From Chamaelirium japonicum (lineage: Eukaryota > Streptophyta > Magnoliopsida > Liliales > Melanthiaceae): a DNA stretch of 64,000 nt. This document shows positions 1-11,878 of this stretch, in pieces. Positions within the stretch are counted from its first letter, which is position 1. Every line of letters begins with the position of its first letter. The position numbers and the translations under genes were made by a program. Under the pieces are notes generated by a model. It was given only the letters and a program-made list of their open reading frames with translations, made no database searches and was not told the origin of the DNA. The DNA lies in the NCBI GenBank assembly GCA_947650365.1, contig OX393555.1, forward strand, positions 19,131,744 to 19,195,743. The letters run 5' to 3'.

Positions 1-1967
1 AAGACTGGGTGGATTGGTCCCATGCAATCTAAATAAGTTTACAGCTATGATTAAGTTGGTCACCTCATCATGATAAGCTGTTGGGGATGACATTACATGT
101 GATATCTTCACCATGGTCATCACTAGGCATAGTGTTTCTGGCTGAACAAAACTAGCACGGTATACAGATTAGTGAGTAGATACTAGTACACTAAGTCGTG
201 TTTCTGCTTAGGGTAAAACAATCCTAAATCCTAAGGAATAACGTCTAATGGGCTAACTAGTTGAGTGGTGCTTTGGCGCACCAATGTGTAAGAATCCAAT
301 TACGTGATCCAAAACCACGGTGTACTGGGTTACCCGGTTGGCGTTACATCAGCGTGTCACTCATGCAGGCAATCCACACCCCTGATGGGAGGTGTGTTCC
401 TTGGTCTGACTTATACTGTACCAAATTCAGGCCTGGTGGTCATCAGTTTGACTATTGACCGGGCTCGATTACTCGACGGGGTAATTAGAGGTACGATATA
501 TAGGTCAAACTGGAAGAAACCAAGTCATATAAGCATTCGAGTATGGCGATGTTCTCCACCGCTCGAAGTGCATGCATCATGGCATCAAGTGGAGGGACAA
601 CGAGTTTACCACTATTAAGCGGAGAGTAGGGGTATATGGGAGAACATAGTAAGTCTTAGTGAATTGGAGTGCAGCCTGCGTCGCACTCTGGATGGCTACG
701 CAGGTTAACTCGAGCTCAGAGGATCGATGGTACACTCGGGTAGTGTGTCTATCGAGCTCAAGTTAGAAGCTATGAACCCTGGTCCCTGATGGTTCTACTT
801 TATCCACATTATGTACGGTTCTTGAACCATCTCCTCGGAACTCAATAAGCAGTAAGAGGAAGAAAGAAGTCTATACTTCGTGTATGCTTCGCACTAGTGC
901 ACGGTAGATGCATAACTACTACTAAGGTAAAACCCTAGACAAGTACAGAGGCGCATGTAGTTATGCCTCGCCATAAGTGAACTTCGCTACATAGGTGCGA
1001 TGCACTTGGACATATTGTGAGTTGACTAGTTGACTTTACTTGGGGCACCCTCCGAAAACCTCAGTGAATAGTGAAGTCACTTGTAAAGTTCACTTAAGGA
1101 TAAGTCGCTAAGTCTCGCACACTAGAAATGATCATTTTGAGGTATAAGGGCGTTTTGATAAAAACACGCGCTCCCGTACCTCACTAGTGGTCGGCCCTAG
1201 GTGTGGGAGACCTAGTTAAGATCGGCCCCTATTTGTTAGGGTTGAGAATCCGCCAATAATAGGGCTGGCCATAGGGATAAAGAGGCGAATTTGAATTGGT
1301 CAAATCAAGCCCTAAAAGTGGGGAAAAGATAAAGATAATGGAGAGATATAGGAAGATTCAAAAGGGTCAACCCTATCCCCTTTGGATCCTAATCCAAAAG
1401 GGGTAGGCCGGCCTTATAAAAGAGCAAAGGGGGAGGGGGCCGGCCATATATGCTAGCCATACCCAAACCCCCATCTCCTCTCTCCTCTCTAGTTCTCTCT
1501 CTTATCTCTCTCGTCTTCCTCCCTTGCGACTTCGTCTTCCTCACGTGGAGTTTCGGAGAAGGAGAATGGTCATTCTTCGGAGGCACTCAGAGATCCGAGA
1601 GTGACGTTCCATGCATCGTGTGAGATCGGGTGAACAAGAAGGCATCGTCTTCCGGCATACAATCAACTTCTTTGGGACGATCTTTTGTCTCCATCGATAA
1701 ATAAGACAATTATCCGCGGTTAAAATATTTGCACGAAAGGTACACATATTTTAACATTGTAGATCTAGCGAGTTCTATGATTTGCATACATGCTAGATAT
1801 TCATAACGCTAGATTGTTGTTAGGATGTTCGAATCACGTGCACACACATGCATGCATATGTAGATTAGTTTCAATAAAAGTTTTAATTGTGTAACATGCA
1901 TCATGGACGATTTTTTGACTTCTTAATCGCTTTCATTGTGAGCCTCTACCATAGGATTTTTCCAACA
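1..1967 (+). mobile_element. Ty1/copia-type LTR, 3' part (solo or 3' LTR)
   Basis: The stretch is collinear with, but clearly diverged from, the LTRs of the complete copia-type element at 21175-31224: shared blocks include the GGTCCCATG area, the CGGTGTACTGGGTTACCCGG block near 321 and the ATCGTGTGAGATCGGGTGAA block near 1615. It ends in TTTTTCCAACA at 1967. No TGGTATCAGAGC primer site follows, so this is a 3' LTR or a solo LTR rather than a 5' LTR. The 5' end lies before the window. A TATA-like TTATAAAAG sits near 1414. It lacks the 190-bp module seen in the complete element. Short ORFs in it are incidental. Confidence 0.8.
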
Positions 1968-2056
1968 CATGCATGACCTGACACTTCACGTGGCATCTGT
2001 CGACCATCGATTCATCACGACCACACCTGAACTAGCGCACATAGACATGGAAGCTA

Positions 2057-2093
<37 letters not shown>

Positions 2094-3169
2094 GGAAGGA
2101 AAATGATTTTCAGGCATTCTTTCTATCCATATCGGGCCATCCTGACGTGGCACCAAATCACAGCATCCGTTGCACCCAATCCTGATAGGTGAATCGCACC
2201 CAGACATATTGCTTATCAGAGGGACAATTATGATCAAGTGCCATGCCAGGATGCTCCAATCCCGATGCAAAAGTAGATGGCTAAATGACATAACTCTCGA
2301 TTTAGTGATGGAGACGGAGTTGATGACAATACCAAAAGAGATTGTGTGGTGTTGCTATTTCCTCAACATGTACATTTTTTATCATGTGATTTTTCAAAAA
2401 AAAAATCCAAATGTTAAATTTTTTAATATTTTTATATAAAATAATTTGTGACTCGCCCAAATCTCATTTGACAAAGTAAGGATAAAGATAGGGTGGTTGA
2501 CTCACGAAAAGTTACGGCACCGGATAGAGCCCAAACCTTTTCACACGTGCGATGCATTGCATTCCAAGCCGTGTCCCATGTTTGGGGCCACCCAGCATGG
2601 CCCCATCAAATAAAGGGGCCAAGCTTTTCACCACCAGAGAATGGGGAATGGGGGAGCATCAGCGGAAATGCCGCCGCTTTTGACGGAGAGCGAACATCGA
2701 TGCACCGCGTGCAATTTGTTAAAAAGGGAAGCGAGCCTGTCAGGACTCGACACGTGTCATCTCATCTCGACTTTGCCGCCCCCCGCTCGTGGTGTCAGAT
2801 GCGTGCCTCCTCATCTCGGGATTTACTCCTTCGACGCAGTTGCAGGATCTTTCACCTTACTTTTAACCCTCATCTTTTCCTTTAATTACAACGGTGCCCT
2901 TATTCTTACCTATGTCAACTTGTTTTGTACTTTGTCTCATGATATCATACTACACTCCTAACAAAATAAAAAATAAATGTAGGTCCACAACAATATTCTC
3001 ATTTGATTAAGAGAATAATTTTATTTATTTACTCACAATCAGTCCACATATAGCGATTAGTTTTAAAGATAATCATTTTCCATGTTTTTTGCATGTAAGC
3101 GGATATTTTCAAGCTATTTTAGATGTTTTTTTTTAAATACTAAAAATACCCATAAGATCCTGCTACATT
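1968..3169. other. Intergenic stretch without a supported gene
   Basis: No gene is visible. The stretch holds a (GA)n run at 2060-2089 and a segment near 2145-2260 resembling the interior of the MULE-like MITE at 31638 and sequence near 62185 (CACAGC..CCGTTGCACCCAATCCTGAT). AT-rich sequence follows after 2390. ORFs of 89-130 codons here show no recognisable domain. Confidence 0.5.
2060..2089. repeat. (GA)n microsatellite
   Basis: About 14 uninterrupted GA units. Confidence 0.95.
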
Positions 3170-3725
3170 AATTTACAATAGATGCTATAGTGCCACGGAT
3201 TGCTACAATGAACAATTCACCATAGTTGCTATAGTGCCACGGATTGCTACAGTGATATCACTGTAGCATCAAGTATCATTTTTGTGTATTTGAGTACCAT
3301 TTGAAATCACTGTAGCAATCACGATGAATTAATGTAGCTGCTACTGTGAAATCACTGTAGCAGCTATAGTGATTTAACATGGTACTCAAATTTACAAAAT
3401 TGTACTCAGGGAATTGAGTATCATCTCAAAATGGTACTTGGGGAATTGGATAATATTTCATATATCTGAGTATTATTTTAAATCACTGTAGCAGCTACAT
3501 TGAAATTATCATACGTCGCTGAGTGATTTTACTGAGTATCAATCATTTAATATATCTGAGTAGTATTTCAAATCACTGCAGTCGCTAAGTGATTTCACTA
3601 TAGCAGCTATATTAAAATTATCATACGTAGCTGAGTGATTTCACTAAATATCATTTTATATATCTGAGTATCATTTTATATATCTGAGTATCATTTTAAA
3701 TCAGTGTAACAGCTACAGTGAAATC
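3170..3725. repeat. Region built of short ATCACTGTAGC/GCTACAGTGAT palindromes
   Basis: The sequence repeats CACTGTAGC and its complement GCTACAGTG many times, producing local palindromes such as GCTACAGTGATATCACTGTAGC-type arms near 3248. Between them are repeats of GAGTATCATTT and TATATCTGAGTA. The same palindromic word continues just right of the gypsy element at 14135 (ATCACTATGTAGCAG), so the element landed inside this region. Confidence 0.75.
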
Positions 3726-4325
3726 TGTGGGTGCAAAAATTGTACCGGACCAGATCAGAGCAGCATGGGCCCGCGCAACGGCCCAAATAGGTAAGCCCGC
3801 CTGGGCTCACACGGGCCCACTCTACGAGGCTCGCAGATCAAGCCCTACCCCTTATTGGGCCCGAACAACGGCCCAATAAGGGCCCAGCGAGGAGGCCCAG
3901 AACCAGTGCCACGTTATCAGCGCCACGTCATCACTGCCATATCGGGCACGTGCCTACGCTATAAAAGGACCCCCAAGGCATCCAGGAAGGAGGTGGGTCA
4001 TTCGATCAGAGGAAGAGAGGATTCAGAGCCAGAGCTTACTTCTCTCCTCCCAGTTTCTTTTCTTGTTGCTCCGTGCAACCCCCACTGTAAAAAGCTTCTC
4101 TCGGCCTGTCGAGAGAACGCTTCCCATCTTTATATTTATTATAGTGGAAACCAGGTGGCACCTCTCGCCCGAAGACGTAGGTCGTAAGACCGAACTTCGA
4201 CAACAACTCCACGTGTCAATCCTATCTCTCTACTTTCTAATCTCTAATTCTACAAACAATCCAACTCAATCAAGGCTGTGGGGTGGGGGTTCCCGATCAA
4301 GGCGGCTTGGAAATTTCCCCCCACA
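3726..4325 (+). repeat. 5' LTR of gag-only gypsy element copy 1
   Basis: 600 bp, from TGTGGGTGCAAAAATTG to TTTCCCCCCACA. It contains the promoter TATA box at 3960-3967 and is directly followed by the primer binding site. Confidence 0.95.
3960..3967 (+). promoter_or_regulatory. LTR TATA box
   Basis: GCTATAAAAGGACC in the U3/R part of the LTR, about 235 bp into it. The identical motif is at 13769-13776 in the 3' LTR and, on the minus strand, at 50421-50428 in the second copy. Conservation in all copies supports it as the transcription start element. Confidence 0.75.
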
Positions 4326-4345
4326 ATCTTTGGCGCCGTTTGTGG
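4326..4345 (+). other. Primer binding site of gypsy element copy 1
   Basis: ATCTTTGGCGCCGTTTGTGG lies directly after the LTR. TGGCGCC-type sites are typical of plant Ty3/gypsy elements. The second copy has TTTGGCACCGTCTGTGGG at the equivalent place. Confidence 0.8.
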
Positions 4346-4465
4346 GATATCGATAGAGGTCTTACCCACACCTCTACCGACTCCTATTCAACTTGTGGTG
4401 ACGAGCCACAAGTCCTCCTCCAAATCAACCTCAACGCCTTCATCACGCCGACATCAACACGCTCG

Positions 4466-6117
4466 ATGGTGAAGGCCAGCACCAACCCACCAAAGGCGAG
4501 TGCTAAACGAACAAACGATATGCTGATCGAAGAAGAACAAGAAGTCTCGGTTGCAACCAACCGAAAAAATGTTCGGGAGCGGCTGGGGCCGCAAGGCAGC
4601 CATCCAGAAGGGCACAGCGATCGGCGAGACACGTCATCCCCGAGGCGTCGATCTGGCAAAGAGCACGCCACCCAAGGGGACAACGATCTAACTACATACC
4701 AAATTTCGGCTGCTGATTTCCAGCTGTTGAACCTTTTCAAGAGGAACGCAGCCCTCGAGCAAGAGAGGGATTCCCCAAAGAAGGTAGCTGAAAGAGCGGG
4801 GGTTGTGGCCCACAACTCTCCAACTGCTGATGAAGACCAACCAAGGACTCGCCCAACCGTGATTCATCATCTTGAAGAATCACATGTGCCACGTATCGAG
4901 AGGCGTCAAGTATCCACACAAGCACCAAGGCAAGCGGTGTGGGATCGCCTCGACGTCAACGGTGCGCCCAACTATCACGGAGAAGGATCACCTCAGTCAA
5001 CAGGGTCCACTAGACATTCTATCCCTTCGCACACGAAAGCAATAGATGCCCGCGAGCTGCTCAACCGACTAAGGCATACTGCCGACGTGGGACGCCGCCA
5101 TCAAGACCGTAGGCAACTAATCACCTCGGTGGGGCCACTGCATCCCAAGGTTCTTGCAACACCATTTCCTATGGGTTGGCGAACACCGAACCTACCAAAG
5201 TTCAACTGCATCCAGGGAGACCCTGCTCTCCATATCCTGACCTACAAGCAGGCCCTGACGCCCTACGAATTTGAGAACCATGTTCTCTGCCGTATGTTTG
5301 CGGGAAGCCTCGAGGGACCTGCCCTCGACTGGTACTACACACTGCCTACCGGTACGGTGGCCACATTCAACGAGTTGGCTGAACTCTTCATGGACCATTA
5401 TCGGCTAAACTTAAAACCGAAAAAGAGGCTGGATACACTCTACCAGCTGAAGATGGGCTCCGACGAATCTCTAAGGAGCTTCACGATGAGGTTTCGTAAT
5501 GAGCATTCTGAGCTCACCGGTCGCTCCTATAATGAGGAGGCCATCATGCTGGCATTCCAGAATGCTATCCGGCCAGAGCTCCATGTCTACACTGACTTCA
5601 TCCGGCATCCTCCCAGTAACTTGGAAGCGATGTTCAAGCGCGTACAGCGGGAGATAGAGGTGGAATACAATCAGCGGGCCAGAAGACTACGCGAGCCCCG
5701 CGAGTCTCGTGACTCCCGACATAAGAAAGATGATGAAGCTCCGAATGAAGCACACTACAAGAAGTCTGCCCATGCCACGTCCGACAAAAAGGTGCAGACC
5801 AAAAGGTACAATGAAGATCCGAAAGCCCCTCCATCAGAAAAGAGGCGAACTCCAAGGGAGCAAAGGGTGTTCACTGAGCTGAACACCTCCATTGAAGACA
5901 TCTTCGCATACTTGCAAATGAGCCCTTTTGCAAGTGGCCACAGCCTCTCCCTCCAAATTCCGACCAGGCGGGAGATACGACAGCCTACTGTGAGTTTCAT
6001 CGCAGCCATGGCCACCCAACCTCTACATGTCGGAAGTTAAAGCATCACATCGAAGACCTGATCCAAGAAGGGCGGCTTGATGGCTACCTCGCTAATAAGG
6101 AACCAGGTCAAGAGTAG
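4466..6117 (+). pseudogene. Gag protein of gypsy element, frameshifted near its end
   Basis: Gag is the structural protein that forms the virus-like particle. The first ATG after the primer site is at 4466 (MVKASTNPPK); the open frame itself runs back into the LTR, so the 4283 start is not used. A charged, low-complexity N-terminal third is followed by a retrotransposon Gag core at about residues 250-390 (WYYTLPTGTVATFNELAELF, then LKMGSDESLRSFTMRF). The C-terminus should carry a C-x2-H...GH-x4-C pseudo zinc finger (CEFHRSHGHPTSTC), as in copy 2. Here a one-base loss near 5918, relative to copy 2, throws the frame: the open frame stops at 6040, while the proper frame continues to a TAG at 6115-6117. 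No pol follows. Apart from that frameshift the long open frame suggests recent function or selection on Gag. Confidence 0.85.
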
Positions 6118-6299
6118 GAGAGGTTGCAGCAGTGGAGAAAAGAAAGTCAATGTAATACGTCGATGCATAATCATAACGTCTGCGGGGCAACCTCTGAAAA
6201 AGTGTAACTGTAACTTTGTTATATCAATAAAGTGTCTTTTTTTCTCAAAATCAAATCTCTCGAAGTTCGATTCCACCATGTTAAGGCATAAAAAAAAAA

Positions 6300-6940
6300 G
6301 GCTCCTGGCAAACTAGGTCAACCAAAGACCTTCGATTCCGCCCATTCAAGTCGGAAGCTCAAAGGTAAGTCGGCTACGCCCTCTCGAGGCTAAAGACCGA
6401 TAAAAAGGCTCCTGGCAACCCAGGTCAACCAAAGACCTTCGATTCCGCCCATTCAAGTCGGAAGCTCGAAGGCAATTCGGCTACGCCTTCTCGAGGCTAA
6501 AGTCCGACAAAAAGGCTCCTGGCAACCCAGGTCAACCAAAGACCTTCGATTCCGCCCATTCAAGTCGGAAGCTCGAAGGCAATTCGGCTACGCCCTCTCG
6601 AGGCTAAAGTCCGATAAAAAGGCTCCTGCCAACCCAGGTCAACCAAAGACCTTCGATTCCGCCCGTTCAAGTCGGAAGCTCGAAGGCAATTCGGCCACGC
6701 CCTTTCAAGGCAAAAGTCCGATAAAAAGGCTCCTGGCAACCCAGGTCAATCAAAGACCTTCGATTCCGCCCATTCAAGTCGGATGCTCGAAGGCAATCCG
6801 GCTACGCCCTCTCGAGGCTAAAGTCCGATAAAAGGCCCCTGGCAACCCAGGTCAACCAAAGACCTTCGATTCCGCCCATTCAAGTCGGAAGCTCGAAGGC
6901 AATTCGGCTACGCCCTTTCAAGGCAAAAGTCAGATAAAAA
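6300..6940 (+). repeat. 107-bp tandem array, 6 copies
   Basis: Units start GGCTCCTGGCAACCCAGGTC at 6300, 6407, 6514, 6621, 6728 and 6834, with a partial unit at 6941. Period is 107 bp (one is 106). Copies are more than 90% alike by eye. The same array, inverted, lies at 47430-48090 in the second gypsy copy, so it is an inherited part of the element. Confidence 0.93.
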
Positions 6941-7049
6941 TGCTCCTGACAATCCAGGTCAAGCTAAACTATCAACTATACTTATCCGAGGCGAAGAGAA
7001 TAAGTCCAAGGCAAACGTCACCGCTTTGACATGCACCAAGTTTAAGGAG

Positions 7050-7591
7050 ACATCCTTGGCACTCGAAGACAAAGTCCGAGATGACCAATGCCTCGGCAAT
7101 CTACAAGCCCAAGGCCCAGCCCTTGGCACTCGAAGACAAAGTCCGAGGTGACCAATGCCTCGGCACTCTACAAGCCCAAGGCCCAGCCCTTGGCACTCGA
7201 AGGCAAAGTCCGAGGTGACCAATGCCTCGGCACTCTACAAGCCCAAGGCCCAGCCCTTGGCACTCGAAGGCAAAGTCCGAGGTGACCAATGCCTCGGCAC
7301 TCTACAAGCCCAAGGCCCAGCCCTTGGCACTCGAAGGCAAAGTCCGAGGTGACCAATGCCTCAGCACTCTACAAGCCCAAGGCCCAGCCCTTGGCACTCG
7401 AAGACAAAGTCCGAGGTGACCAATGCCTCGGCACTCTACAAGCCCAAGGCCCAGCCCTTGGCACTCGAATACAAAGTCCGAGGTGACCAATGCCTCAGCA
7501 CTCTACAAGCCCAAGGCCCAGCCCTTGGCACTCGAACACAAAGTCCGAGGTGACCAATGCCTCGGCAATCTATAAGCCCAAGGCCCTGCCC
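7050..7591 (+). repeat. 67-bp tandem array, left part
   Basis: About 8 copies of a 67-bp unit containing GCCCAAGGCCCAGCCCTTGG and GTCCGAGGTGACCAATGCC. The core GCCCAAGGC..GCCCTTGGC is itself near-palindromic. The array was split by the copia solo LTR at 7597-9729 and resumes at 9735. The 62-65 codon ORFs here are repeat artefacts. Confidence 0.93.
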
Positions 7592-7596
7592 ATAGT

Positions 7597-9729
7597 TGTT
7601 GGAATCTAATCCGGGTCAGAGGCTCGCAGCGGAAACGATTTGGCGGTCGAAAGACCATTCATGGTGCACGTTACACAATTTAACTTTTTCATAGAAACTA
7701 ATCTACATATGTGTGCATGTGTATGCACGAGAATCGATAACCCCTAACGGCAATCTAGCGTAATGATTAACTAGCATGCATGCAAATCATAATGCTCGCT
7801 AGATCTACATGTTAGATTACACATACCTTTCGTACGGATCTTTTAACCGCGGAGAATTGTCTTCTTTGTCGATGGAGACGGAAGATCGTTCACGAAGATG
7901 CCGACGGTACGAATGGAGGTGTTGCCTTCTTGTTCACCCGATCTCACACGATGCACGGAACGTCGCTCTCGGATCTCTGAGTGCCTCCGAAGAACGACCC
8001 TTCCCCTTCTTCAGAACTCCACGCGAGGAAGACGAAGTAGCAAGCGGGAAACGGAGAGAGATTAGGGAGAGAACAAGAGAGATGAGAGAGAGGGGGGTTC
8101 GGTTTCTGTAGCACATGGGGCCGGCGCCCATAGGTGCTTTTATAGGGCCGGCCACCCCCCTTTGGATAAGGATCCAAGGGGATAATAACCCCCTCTCATT
8201 CTCTCTCCATTATCTCCTTTTTATCTCTCCGCGTATTTATCCGTTTTCCCACCTTTTAGGGCTCGATCTTAACCGATTTATCGCCCCATCCCTATCCATA
8301 TGGCCGGCCCTATAGATGAGGGATTCTTATCCCTACATCATAGGGCCGGCCCTAGTGAGGTGTCCCATCACTAGGATCGGCCAACAGTGAGGTCCGGCAG
8401 AGTGAGGTTTTTAACAAAACGCCCCGACGCCTCATTTTGACCATTTCTAGCGTGCGATACCTAGCAGCCATTACTTAAGTGATATCTACTAGTTACTTAC
8501 TATTAACTGAGGCCACCGTAGGGTACCTCTAGCAAAGTCAACTAGTCAACTCGCAACATACCCCGGTGCTTCGCACCTATGTAGCGAAGTTCACTTATGG
8601 CTAGGGATTACTACATACGACTCCGCACTAGTCTCGGGCTCAACCCTTAGTACTCGTATGTAGTTACGCATCTACCGTGCTCTAGTGCCAAGCACACACG
8701 GAGCGTATACTTCTTTCTTCCTCCTGCTTATGGTGTTCCGAGGAGACGGTTCAAGAACCGTACATAATGTTGATAAGGTGGAACCATCAGGGACCGGGGT
8801 TCATGGATTCCAACTCAAGCTCGATCGACACACTACCCGAGTGTACCATCGATCCTCTGAGCTCGAGTTAACCTACGTAGCCACCCAGAGTGCGACGCAG
8901 GCTGCACTCCAATTCACCCAGACTTACTATGTTCTCCATCATACCCCTGCTCTCCGCTTAGTAGTGGTAAACTCGCTGTCCCTCCATTTGATGCCATGAT
9001 TCACTTCGAGCGGTGAAGACTACCGTCAGACTCGAATGATCATATGACTTGGTTCCTTCCAGGTTTGACCTATACATCGTACCTCTGATTACCCCGTCGA
9101 GTAATCGAACCCGGTCAACAGTCAAACTGATGACCACCAGGCCTGGGTTTGGTACAGTGTAAGTCACACCAAGGAACGCACCTCCCATCAGGGGTGTGGA
9201 TGGCCTGCAGGAGTGACACGCTAATGCAACGCCAGCCGGGTAACCCAGTACACCGTGGTTTTGGATCACTGCATATGGACCCTCACATATTGGTGCGCCA
9301 AAGCACCACACAACTGGTTAGTCCATCAGTCGTGGTTCCTCAGGGTTTAGGACCATTTTACCCTAAGCAGAAACACGGCTTAGTGTACCAGTGTCTGCTC
9401 ACTGATCTGTACACCGTGTTAGTTCCGTTCAACCACAGACACTGTGCCTGGTGATGACCATGGTGAAGACATCCCATGAACTGTCATCGCCAACAGCTTA
9501 TCAAGATGAGGCGACCAACCTGATCATAGCTGCGAACTTATTTAGGTTATACGGGACCAATCCACTTAGTCTTCAACTCAGTGGACTACCATATAACCAT
9601 GGCTCTATGTTCTCTAAAGAACACGTAACTATGTTACGTACCTATATGCATCTCATATAATAATAACTATCAATCTTTATTAGACCAAAACTTAAAGTTT
9701 TACAAGCTTAGAACACATCAATCCTAACA
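7597..9729 (-). mobile_element. Copia-type solo LTR nested in the gypsy element
   Basis: A 2133-bp LTR. On the plus strand it starts TGTTGGAATC and ends AATCCTAACA, with perfect 5-bp duplication ATAGT on both sides (7592-7596 and 9730-9734). Read on the minus strand it aligns with the LTRs at 21175 and 28895, for example the block around CCGTCTCCATCGACAAAGAA, but is diverged and lacks the 190-bp module present in those. No internal sequence remains, so it arose by LTR-LTR recombination after insertion into the 67-bp array. Confidence 0.92.
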
Positions 9730-9734
9730 ATAGT

Positions 9735-10030
9735 ACTCGAAGACATAGGCCGAGGCGACCAATGCCTCGGCACTCTACAAGCCCAAGGCCCAGCCCTTGG
9801 CACTCGAAGACAAAGTCCGAGGTGACCAATGCCTCGGCACTCTACAAGCCCAAGGCCCAGCCCTTGGCACTCGAAGACAAAGTCCGAGGCGACCAGCGCC
9901 TCGGCACTCTACAAGCCCAAGGCCCAGCCCTTGGCACTTGAAGACAAAGTTCGAGGCGACCAACGCCTTGGCACTCTACAAGCCCAAGGCCCAGCCCTTG
10001 GCATTCGAAGACAAAGTCCGAGACGTCGTC
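9735..10030 (+). repeat. 67-bp tandem array, right part
   Basis: About 4 further copies of the same 67-bp unit as at 7050-7591, with slightly more divergent units (GGCGACCAGCGCC, GGCGACCAACGCC). The array was continuous before the solo-LTR parent inserted. Confidence 0.92.
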
Positions 10031-10413
10031 GCCGACGTATTGACATTCGATCAAAAGTCCAAGCTTAGTCTTGTCACTCAGGTCCAAGCATCAGATTGTC
10101 ACTGACCATCATCTTTTTTCGACGACTAACGGTTCCAAACCGGTCAGGGGGTGGTTGGTCTGACTCTGTCAGTGCGTGTCTCCACAGTGGTGCAGTCGAC
10201 GGTGGATAACACGGGATAAAATGGTACTTCCTTGATCCTAGCCAAGTCAACACCCTCACGTGACCGTAGTACCTGGTGAATACAGTAACCAGGTGCGGTA
10301 ATACATTGGGTGAAGACCGGCTGGCCATCATGCGGCGTCATCCTAGATTATCTCTAAGAAACCCCCTCGAATATAGCATTGTCCCTCGCCGACATCCCCG
10401 CGCACTAGCGTTT
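10031..10413 (+). other. Gypsy-element spacer conserved between copies
   Basis: No coding domain. The segment around CCAACCACCCCCTGAC / GTCAGTGCGTGTCTCCACAG is also found, inverted, at 46690-46975 in copy 2, so it belongs to the element rather than to an insertion. Confidence 0.7.
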
Positions 10414-10494
10414 TACCGAAAAAGTGTCGGTTTCAAATGGGCCTGAAATTCGAAAAACACACTATTTTCAATACCGACACTTTTTGGCCTCTTC
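10414..10494 (+). repeat. Conserved hairpin in the gypsy-element interior
   Basis: AAAAAGTGTCGGT pairs with ACCGACACTTTTT about 60 bases downstream, a 13-bp stem. Copy 2 has the same hairpin at 46562-46632 with compensable changes. It immediately precedes the hairpin array. Confidence 0.75.
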
Positions 10495-10504
10495 TAGTAG
10501 CCCC

Positions 10505-11095
10505 AATAATGGGGTGTCGGCATCAACAAGCAGCCCCCCCTCGGTTTTGCACAAAAACCGAGTGGGGAAGGGGTGACGGCACACCATCAGCAGCACACCC
10601 CTCGATTTCGTCAGAAAACCGAGAGGGGGTGTGTGTTGGCATTAACAAGCAGCCCCCCCTCGGTTTCGCACAAAAACCGAGTGGGAAGGGGGCGACGGCA
10701 TACCAACAGCGTCTGACCCCTCGGTTTTGCACAAAAAACCGAGTGGGGAGGGGGTGACGGCACACCATCAGCACACCCCTCGGTTTTGTCAGAAAACCGA
10801 GAGGGGGTGTGTGTCGGCATCAACAAGCAACCCTCCCTCGGTTTCGTACAAAAACCGAGTGGGGAGGGGGTGACGGCACACCATCAGCACACCCCTCGGT
10901 TTCGTCAGAAAACCGAGAGGGGGTGTGTGTTGGCATTAACAAGCAGCCCCCCCCCCTCGGTTTCGCACAAAAACCGAGTGGGAAGGGGGCGACGACATAC
11001 CATCAGCGTCTGACCCCTCGGTTTTGCACAAAAAACCGAGTAGGGAGGGGGTGACGGCGCGCTCTCGGTTTCGACATAATACCGAGAGGGGGGGT
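10505..11095 (+). repeat. Array of CCCCTCGGTTTT..AAAACCGAG hairpins
   Basis: About ten successive short hairpins with stems CTCGGTTTT/AAAACCGAG, bordered by C-runs on one side and G-runs on the other (GAGGGGG, GTGGGGAGGGGG). They are spaced by GGCATCAACAAGCAG or ACACCATCAGCACACC. Two unit types alternate. The related array in copy 2 lies at 45890-46540. Confidence 0.88.
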
Positions 11096-11878
11096 GCTCG
11101 GTGTCATCCACACACAATGATTATTTAAAGACGAAGAGCTATCTTCCATTGGGTCGGTTGGATAGCATCTCATCCAAACCTATTGATTTGCTTGTACAAA
11201 CTTCACAAAAAAAAAAATCCCCTCTCTTATCAAGGGTGAGCACGCGGTAACTGTTGCGTCATCACTGGGCCCGACTGCAGTCCCTAGTGAACACAGTAAC
11301 TAGGTGCAGTTGGGTGTCGGAAAAAACGGATGAGTTACCGCGTGTCGAGACATCTTTAAGACGCTAGCCTAAAACCTGGCTGGCGCATTTTTAAGAGTCA
11401 TCTCTCTACAAAGGTAAATACCATAAAAGTTACACGTCAAGGCGAACAATGTTTCACGTCCACTTTGATCGTTTTTTCGGTGCCTACACAACGGCACCTT
11501 ATACGCATTCATCCGACATGCGTATGAAAAGTTATGACTGTCTGAAGACTTCGAGACTCTTATCTCCAAAATAAGGCATCAGGAGAGTTACACGTCAACG
11601 CACGCCGGGTTTCGCCCTTCGGCGTCAGCACAATGCCGCCGTCCCGGACGCCCGCATGCATCCCTCCACCTGCACGTGGTCCTCCGCATGGAGGCAACAA
11701 ACCCAGGGGGGAGATCCGACTTCTCTTCAACCGGCATGTCCTCGGCGACACCGGCGAGGGGGACAGGTCCTCGACGCAAAGGCTCTCTTGTGCAGACATA
11801 GCCCACGGCTCTCTCTCTGACTCGCACCCGGTTCCCTCTCCCACTGGCGCATGGGTCCGCCCACCGCTTTCGTGCCAA
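11096..11878 (+). other. Gypsy copy 1 interior, no recognised gene
   Basis: Present in copy 1 but not seen in copy 2. The part from about 11580 becomes GC-rich with an open reading frame from 11633 that runs into the captured gene fragment. The first 80 codons show no domain I recognise and may be captured upstream DNA. Confidence 0.45.

Noticed and set aside
4283..4465. Gag start at 4283 as given by the longest open frame
   Set aside because: It begins inside the 5' LTR, upstream of the primer site; the first ATG in the internal region is 4466.
7088..7553. Series of 62-65 codon ORFs on both strands, spaced by 67 bp
   Set aside because: Products of the 67-bp tandem repeat read in two directions, not genes.
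6300..10030. CRISPR-like regular repeats
   Set aside because: Units are contiguous tandem repeats of 107 and 67 bp with no unique spacers, in a plant retrotransposon.
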